Origin: Pseudomonadota bacterium
GTDB taxonomy: Bacteria > Pseudomonadota > Gammaproteobacteria > Steroidobacterales > Steroidobacteraceae
Length of the DNA stretch: 5,090 bases
Assembly: GCA_021792815.1 (NCBI GenBank)
Contig: JAJYTX010000264.1
Span: 1-5,090 of the forward strand
Reading direction: 5' to 3'
Shown: in pieces, positions 1 to 5,090 of the stretch
How the letters are laid out: each line of letters starts with the position of its first letter
How positions within the stretch are numbered: position 1 is the first letter of the stretch
Position numbers and translations under genes: made by a program
Notes under the pieces: model-generated
What the model was told of the DNA's origin: nothing
What the model saw: only the letters and a program-made list of their open reading frames with translations
Database searches by the model: none

Positions 1-282
1 TTACCGTCGGTACGGGCCGCCGCCGGAGCGGGGACGCGGAGCGCGCTCCTGGGCTTCGTTGACCCGCAGGGCCCGACCGTTCATCTGAAAGCCGTTCAGC
101 GCCTGGATCGCCCCCTGAGCCTCGCCCGGTGACATCTCGACAAAGCCAAAGCCGCGCGGCTTACCGGTTTCCCGGTCGTTGATGAGTTTGACCGATTCCA
201 CCTTGCCGTGACGCTCGAAAAGCGCCTTGACGTCCTGCTCGGTGGCGTTGAAAGGCAGATTGCCTACGTAAATCGTCGTCAT
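1..282 (-). CDS. Single-RRM RNA-binding protein (93 aa)
   Basis: This is a complete small protein made of one RNA recognition motif plus a short basic tail, predicted to bind single-stranded RNA in the cytoplasm. RNP2 is visible as IYVGNL (residues 4-9) and RNP1 as RGFGFVEM (43-50). The usual RNA-stacking aromatics are present as Y5, F45 and F47; the last RNP1 position is Met rather than aromatic. The RRM fills about residues 2-75, and residues 79-93 form an Arg/Pro/Gly-rich tail. Bacterial RRM proteins of this type are typically about 80-110 aa, so the length is normal. The ATG at 282-280 starts directly at the conserved first beta strand, with a modest purine-rich stretch (AAGAGAGA) upstream. 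The TAA occupies 3-1. The gene lies 303 bases downstream of speA on the same strand and probably has its own promoter. Some cyanobacterial relatives are cold-induced; any such role here is inference. The RNA targets are unknown. Confidence 0.93.
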   Translation of the reverse strand: MTTIYVGNLPFNATEQDVKALFERHGKVESVKLINDRETGKPRGFGFVEMSPGEAQGAIQALNGFQMNGRALRVNEAQERAPRPRSGGGPYRR

Positions 283-311
283 CCGGAGGTCTCTCTTGGC
301 AGTGCGGTCAA

Positions 312-343
312 CGGACGGTGCCGCCCGTCCGCGTGTACCGCGG
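312..343 (-). promoter_or_regulatory. Overlapping hairpins in the RRM gene leader
   Basis: Two perfect inverted repeats overlap about 30-61 bases upstream of the RRM start codon. The first pairs CGGACGG (312-318) with CCGTCCG (325-331) around a 6-base loop. The second pairs CCGCG (329-333) with CGCGG (339-343) around a 5-base loop. They share bases 329-331, so only one can form at a time. If the RRM mRNA starts upstream of 343, this would be a 5' leader structure. A role in regulation is inference; GC-rich DNA produces short stems by chance. Confidence 0.3.
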
Positions 344-518
344 GGTCATTCGGGAACGCGTGAAGGGAGGGTATCGAAGGGGCTGGAAAAGCAAACGTGA
401 TCAATCCACTGCGAAGATACGCCGTCATGCTACTCCCGGCTTTTGCGGGAAGCAAACAGTCTCGCGGACACACAGGCTGCGCTCAGACCGGGTCCCGAAC
501 CGAATCCCGGAGCCGAGT

Positions 519-574
519 GTTGCATGACTGCAACGGGCGGCCGGGGTGGAGCCCGACGCCGGCACGTGCCGCCC
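519..574 (-). repeat. Inverted repeats just after the speA stop codon
   Basis: Three perfect inverted repeats lie within 70 bases after the speA stop. They are GGGCGGC (535-541) with GCCGCCC (568-574), the 12-bp palindrome CGGCACGTGCCG (560-571), and GTTGCA (519-524) with TGCAAC (529-534) around a 4-base loop. The position suits an mRNA 3' end or a transcription slowdown site. No U-tract follows in the minus direction, so this does not meet the pattern of an intrinsic terminator. It could be a 3' stabilising structure or chance. Confidence 0.3.
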
Positions 575-585
575 ATCAGGACGCT

Positions 586-2559
<1,974 letters not shown>

Positions 2560-2601
2560 TTCGGTGGATTTCGTTGCTCGGGACGCCGGGGTCTGGCGCG
2601 C

Positions 2602-2630
2602 AAGATATCAAAACCACGTGCCAGTGAAAG
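2602..2630 (-). promoter_or_regulatory. Candidate extended -10 promoter of speA
   Basis: Read on the minus strand, an extended -10 element TGA-TATCTT (2610 to 2602) lies 17 bases after a weak -35 candidate, CTTTCA (2630 to 2625). The hexamers match the sigma-70 consensus at 4 of 6 and 3 of 6 positions; the TGn motif would compensate for the weak -35. The predicted transcript start is near 2595, giving a leader of about 36 bases before the GTG. A CACGTG palindrome (2615-2620) sits in the spacer. This is assigned by pattern only. Confidence 0.45.
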
Positions 2631-2705
2631 TCCTGCGGACGATTTTTTCGCCGCGTCTTCCGTGAGGCGGGTGGCGCAGTCGAGCCGGCGTGCGCGCGCG
2701 GGGGC

Positions 2706-3572
2706 TTACGGTTCGCACACGATGGGACGGCGCGGGTCGCGGATCCACTCGCTCCAGGATCCGACGTACAGTCTCGCGCCGCTGAAGCCCGCCACTTCCA
2801 GGGCGAGCAGGTCATGGCAGGCCGTCACGCCCGAGCCGCACATGCAGATCACGGTCTCGGCAGGCCGCCCCGCGAGCAGCGGCTCGAAACGCGCACGCAG
2901 CGCGGCCGCCGGAAGGAACCGTCCCGCGCTGAGATTGTCCGTGAACGGGTGATTGCAGGCCCCCGGCACATGGCCGGCGACAGGATCCAGCGGCTCGTCG
3001 CGCCCGGCGAACCGATCGGCGGAGCGCGCATCGACCAACACGCGCTCACCGCGGGCGAGCGCGCCTTCGCTGACCATGCGCTCGATCTCGGCCGTGCGGA
3101 CCACCATGTGCTCGTTGAGAGCCGCTTCGAATCGGGCGGGGCGGCTCGCCGAGGCACCGGGAGGGCCTTCCTCCAGTGCCAGCCGCTGCGCCTGCCACGC
3201 GGCGAGTCCGCCATCGAGCACCACGGCCCGCGAGTGGCCGAGCCAACGCAACAGCCACCACAACCGCGCCGCGAATGCGCCCGGCCCCTGGTCGTAGGCG
3301 ACCACCAGCGTGTGCGCGTCGATGCCCCACTGGCCGAACCGCTCGGCGAGCCGATCAGGGTCGGGCAGCGGATGGCGGCCGGTCGTCGCCGAGACCGCTC
3401 CGGACAGGTCGCGGTCGAGGTGCGCGTAGCGCGCCTGCGCAATGCGGGCGCGGGCATATTCCTGCTCGCCCCAGCCGGGTCGCTCCAGATCGAAACGGCA
3501 GTCGATGACGACCAGGCCGGGCTTGCCAAGACGCGCGGCCAGCTGAGGTGGGGTGATCAGAGTATCGGACAT
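2706..3572 (-). CDS. sseA: 3-mercaptopyruvate sulfurtransferase (tandem rhodanese)
   Basis: This is a two-domain rhodanese-family enzyme of 288 aa, close to E. coli SseA (281). Mercaptopyruvate sulfurtransferases move sulfur from 3-mercaptopyruvate to a thiol or cyanide through a cysteine persulfide. The N-terminal rhodanese domain (about 5-130) is catalytically silent, with D94-Q95 where an active site loop would be (VAYDQGPGAF). The C-terminal domain (about 155-285) carries catalytic C245 in the loop CGSGVTA, typical of mercaptopyruvate enzymes rather than the CRKGVT loop of classic thiosulfate sulfurtransferases. R187 and R191 in DARSADRFAGRDE fit the substrate-binding arginines, and GHVPGA (200-205) and GSWSEW (271-276) are conserved family segments. 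The ATG at 3572-3570 has a good Shine-Dalgarno. No signal peptide is seen, so it is cytoplasmic. It is first of the leftward genes, diverging from the GST-like gene. No link to polyamines is evident. A thiosulfate-preferring enzyme remains possible. Confidence 0.92.
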   Translation of the reverse strand: MSDTLITPPQLAARLGKPGLVVIDCRFDLERPGWGEQEYARARIAQARYAHLDRDLSGAVSATTGRHPLPDPDRLAERFGQWGIDAHTLVVAYDQGPGAFAARLWWLLRWLGHSRAVVLDGGLAAWQAQRLALEEGPPGASASRPARFEAALNEHMVVRTAEIERMVSEGALARGERVLVDARSADRFAGRDEPLDPVAGHVPGACNHPFTDNLSAGRFLPAAALRARFEPLLAGRPAETVICMCGSGVTACHDLLALEVAGFSGARLYVGSWSEWIRDPRRPIVCEP

Positions 3573-3580
3573 CTCGAGAG

Positions 3581-3586
3581 CCTCCA
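3581..3586 (-). promoter_or_regulatory. Ribosome binding site of sseA
   Basis: On the minus strand TGGAGG (3586 to 3581) lies 8 bases before the ATG, a strong Shine-Dalgarno match at normal spacing. It fixes the sseA start at 3572. Confidence 0.8.
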
Positions 3587-3898
3587 GTCAAGCCTGTGCA
3601 TGCCTGAGACGGGCGTGCCGTGTGCGCCGCGGGCGGTGAGCGGCGAGCGCCGTACGCGGCCCTGGGGCAACGGGTTGCGCGGCCGGGGCCAACAGCGGCC
3701 GCGGCTCCTCGGGACCGCCGCGCGCCGCATGCGATGCGCCGATAGCGTAGCGTGCGCCAAGCGCCCCGGCCAGATCGCGCCGCTCAGGGCGAGGCATGTG
3801 CGGGAGGGAGGCAGGGCCCCGCGCGCGTCGCCTCGGGCGAGGAGCCGCGCGAGGCGTCACGCCGCGCTGGACCGGAGGCTTCCCGCGCTTGCACCGGG

Positions 3899-3904
3899 TA
3901 CAAT
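3899..3904 (+). promoter_or_regulatory. Candidate -10 box of the GST-like gene
   Basis: TACAAT matches the sigma-70 -10 consensus at 5 of 6 positions, in an otherwise GC-rich stretch. The predicted transcript start is near 3911, about 20 bases before the ATG at 3931. The -35 at 17-base spacing (AGGCTT, 3876-3881) is poor; the nearby TTGCAC (3889-3894) is too close to act as a -35. The promoter falls inside the longer open frame that begins at 3796, which supports the shorter start for the protein. Confidence 0.45.
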
Positions 3905-3930
3905 CCCGGCAGTTCTTCAGCGGGGGGCCG

Positions 3931-4593
3931 ATGGCGATCGAGGTCTATTGGGGCAGCGGCAGCCCGTATGCCTGGAGAGTGCTGCTCGCGCTCGAGTACA
4001 AGCGCCTGCCGTACATCGGACACCTGCTGGAGTTTTCCAGGCAGGAGCACAAATCTCCCCAGATGCTGCAGCTCAATCCCCGCGGGCGTCTGCCGGTGCT
4101 GCGGGACGGGGATTACGTGTGTTTCGAATCGCTCGCCATCCTCTATTACCTCGACCAGAAGTATCCGGATCCGCCCCTGTTCGGGACCGACGCGCAGGAA
4201 GCCGGCACCATCCTGCGGGTGATCTGCGAGTATCAGGCCTACATCGAGCCGTACCTGACGGCGATCACCCGCGCGGTGTTCGCAGGCCAGGCCGATCTCA
4301 GGGCCGATGAGATCACCCGGGCGATGCACGTGGTGGCGAGCGAGGCGCGCACCATCGAGGGGCGCCTCTCGAAGTCCGACTGGGTGGTGGGCGAGCGGTT
4401 CTCCGCGGTCGACATGGTGATCTTTCCCGGGATCCAGCTGCTGAAGCGGGCGCTCGAGCGGCCTGCTGCCGCCGAGCTCGCCTCGCGCTTCATGCCCGTG
4501 GAGGTGAACTATCCGGCGCTCGGGCGCTGGCTGGCGCGCATCGAGGCGCTGCCGGGCTACGAGCGCACGTATCCGCCGCATTGGCGCCGCTGA
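3931..4593 (+). CDS. Glutathione S-transferase family protein (220 aa)
   Basis: This is a cytosolic GST-fold protein. Members usually conjugate or reduce electrophiles with glutathione, but the substrate here cannot be predicted. The N-terminal thioredoxin-like domain spans about residues 2-80. It has a Ser-containing start segment (SGSPYAWRV, 9-17) where S9 or S11 may activate glutathione, the cis-proline P55 in GRLPVL, and E66-S67 in FESLAILYYL, the usual gamma-glutamyl contact. The all-helical C-terminal domain spans about 90-215 and shows the N-capping box S158-x-x-D161 in FSAVDMVIFPGI. The length is typical of the family. The frame is open from an ATG at 3796, but the preceding 45 residues are Arg/Gly-rich and unlike any GST. 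The ATG at 3931 sits at the first beta strand, after a G-rich run (3922-3927) and a -10 candidate, so I start there. It precedes hss by 109 bases on the same strand. A shared function with hss is not shown. Confidence 0.9.
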   Translation: MAIEVYWGSGSPYAWRVLLALEYKRLPYIGHLLEFSRQEHKSPQMLQLNPRGRLPVLRDGDYVCFESLAILYYLDQKYPDPPLFGTDAQEAGTILRVICEYQAYIEPYLTAITRAVFAGQADLRADEITRAMHVVASEARTIEGRLSKSDWVVGERFSAVDMVIFPGIQLLKRALERPAAAELASRFMPVEVNYPALGRWLARIEALPGYERTYPPHWRR

Positions 4594-4601
4594 GCCGGCG
4601 C
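4584..4601 (+). repeat. Stem-loop across the GST-like gene stop codon
   Basis: GCGCCG (4584-4589) pairs perfectly with CGGCGC (4596-4601) around a 6-base loop that contains the TGA stop. A second small stem, GCGCT (4640-4644) with AGCGC (4648-4652), follows. Neither has a T-run after it, so they are at most weak transcript-end structures. Confidence 0.25.
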
Positions 4602-4667
4602 GCCCGCCGCTTCGGGACCAACGGGCTGCGCGCAGTCCAGCGCTCAAAGCGCCGTGGCGGGGAAGGG

Positions 4668-4696
4668 CTGCACGATCCGTGCGAGATTGATACGCT
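4668..4696 (+). promoter_or_regulatory. Candidate extended -10 promoter of hss
   Basis: An extended -10 element TGA-TACGCT (4688-4696) resembles the TGA-TATCTT proposed for speA. The -35 at 17-base spacing (CTGCAC, 4668-4673) is poor. The predicted transcript start falls at about 4703, the first base of the hss ATG, which would make a leaderless mRNA. A 13-base inverted repeat (4670-4682) overlaps the -35 and spacer. The assignment is by pattern only. Confidence 0.35.
4670..4682. repeat. Inverted repeat GCACG-ATC-CGTGC upstream of hss
   Basis: Perfect 5-bp arms GCACG (4670-4674) and CGTGC (4678-4682) flank a 3-base centre. Its position over the hss promoter candidate would suit a repressor operator. 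The arms are short, so chance occurrence in GC-rich DNA is a real alternative. Confidence 0.3.
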
Positions 4697-4702
4697 ACTG
4701 AA

Positions 4703-5090
4703 ATGATGAGCGAGCACAAGATTCACGTTGAATTCCCCGGCCGCATCGTTCTCGTCGGCTTCGGCAGCATCGGGCAGGGCGTGCTGCCGCTGATTTTGCG
4801 CCACATCGGCCTGCCTCCCGGGCGCATCACCGTCGTGACCGCGGAGGACAAGGGCAGATCCGAGGCCGAGCGCTACGGCATCGGCTTCATGCAGGAGAGG
4901 CTCACCCGCGAGAATTACCGGCGCGTGCTCGCGCCCCTGCTCGGCCGGGGTGATTTCCTCGTCAACGTCTCGGTGGAGGTCTCCAGCCTCGCCCTGATCA
5001 AGCTGTGCTGGGAGCGCGGCGCGATGTATCTCGACACCTGCATCGAGCCCTGGCCCGGCGGATACACCGATCCGACGGTCGCCGCGGGCC
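4703..5090 (+). CDS. hss: Homospermidine synthase, N-terminal part (runs off the window)
   Basis: Homospermidine synthase makes sym-homospermidine from two putrescines (or putrescine plus spermidine) in an NAD-dependent aminobutyl transfer. The 129 visible residues (MMSEHKIHVEFPGR...) match the N-terminal Rossmann domain of bacterial enzymes such as that of Blastochloris viridis. The NAD-binding loop GFGSIGQG lies at 19-26, followed by TRENYRRVLAPLL (68-80), NVSVEVSSL (88-96) and YLDTCIEPW (109-117), the last matching the family's YIDTxxEPW segment. The full family length is about 470-480 aa, so roughly three quarters lies beyond 5090. There are tandem ATGs at 4703 and 4706 with no Shine-Dalgarno at the usual distance; I take the first, but the second is equally possible. 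The gene follows the GST-like gene by 109 bases. Together with speA it points to an arginine-agmatine-putrescine-homospermidine route. A related saccharopine-dehydrogenase-like protein is a less likely alternative. Confidence 0.9.
   Translation, partial: MMSEHKIHVEFPGRIVLVGFGSIGQGVLPLILRHIGLPPGRITVVTAEDKGRSEAERYGIGFMQERLTRENYRRVLAPLLGRGDFLVNVSVEVSSLALIKLCWERGAMYLDTCIEPWPGGYTDPTVAAG

Larger units (their letters stand above)
283..585. other. Intergenic region between speA and the RRM gene
   Basis: This 303-base gap holds no convincing gene. The open frames that cross it have no family resemblance and look compositional. It contains several short inverted repeats, described separately: hairpins at 312-343 just upstream of the RRM gene and a group at 519-574 just downstream of speA. 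There is also a weaker 5-bp stem, TCCCG (434-438) with CGGGA (446-450). No T-run follows any of these stems in the direction of speA transcription, so no standard intrinsic terminator is visible. A promoter for the RRM gene is expected here, but I found no confident -35/-10 pair. Confidence 0.6.
3573..3930. other. Divergent intergenic region between sseA and the GST-like gene
   Basis: These 358 very GC-rich bases separate two divergently read genes and must carry both promoters. The open frames here translate to Arg/Ala/Pro-rich sequence with no recognisable domain, so I call no gene. The left end holds the sseA ribosome binding site; the right end holds a TACAAT -10 candidate for the GST-like gene. 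Short inverted repeats such as CGGCGAGCGCCG (3641-3652) and GCGGCCGC are present, but they are expected at this base composition. A clear sseA promoter was not found; AT-containing positions near 3740-3750 on the minus strand are the likeliest place. Confidence 0.6.

Noticed and set aside
279..473. 64-codon minus-strand frame whose stop overlaps the RRM start codon as ATGA
   Set aside because: The overlap suggests translational coupling, but the protein has no recognisable feature, no good ribosome site was seen, and the frame crosses the hairpin region. Kept as a remote possibility for a leader peptide.
2636..2656. Hairpin with a run of six T (plus) or A (minus) between sseA and speA
   Set aside because: It looked like a terminator, but the A/T run is in the loop rather than after the stem, and the stem needs a bulge.
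3889..3904. TTGCAC and TACAAT as a -35/-10 pair
   Set aside because: Only 4 bases separate them, far from the 16-18 needed; only TACAAT is kept as a -10.
3796..3930. 45-residue N-terminal extension of the GST-like protein
   Set aside because: It is Arg/Gly-rich, unlike GST N-termini or a signal peptide, and contains the -10 candidate; the start at 3931 fits the fold.
3784..4719. Minus-strand open frame of 311 codons opposite the GST-like gene
   Set aside because: It covers a well-supported GST-like gene and the hss start, with no domain in its translation.

Overview
The window is GC-rich (roughly two thirds G+C) with closely spaced, ordinary bacterial genes. It fits a high-GC proteobacterium, probably gamma- or betaproteobacterial. 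The combination of a full-length biosynthetic arginine decarboxylase (SpeA type), a two-domain mercaptopyruvate sulfurtransferase, a single-RRM RNA-binding protein and a bacterial homospermidine synthase supports this. The exact lineage cannot be read from the sequence alone. No tRNA, rRNA, insertion sequence, phage gene or CRISPR array is visible.

Layout: three genes lie on the minus strand, read from right to left. They are a 3-mercaptopyruvate sulfurtransferase (sseA-like, 3572 to 2706), biosynthetic arginine decarboxylase (speA, 2559 to 586, GTG start) and a 93-residue RRM protein (282 to 1). The gaps between them (146 and 303 bases) are large enough for separate promoters, and an extended -10 promoter candidate sits in front of speA. 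Two genes lie on the plus strand: a glutathione S-transferase-like protein (3931 to 4593) and the first 129 codons of homospermidine synthase (hss, from 4703, running off the right edge). The two groups diverge from a 358-base intergenic region (3573 to 3930).

The biological link is polyamine synthesis. SpeA turns arginine into agmatine, which can be converted to putrescine by agmatinase or by agmatine deiminase plus N-carbamoylputrescine amidohydrolase (neither is in the window). Homospermidine synthase then joins two putrescines into sym-homospermidine. The window therefore holds a pathway entry enzyme and a terminal enzyme about 2.1 kb apart in opposite orientation. The sulfurtransferase, the GST-like protein and the RRM protein have no obvious step in that route.

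I see no clearly new system. The points most worth a second look are the arginine-to-homospermidine gene neighbourhood, a possible leaderless hss mRNA with a small palindrome over its promoter, and overlapping, mutually exclusive hairpins in the leader of the RRM gene.
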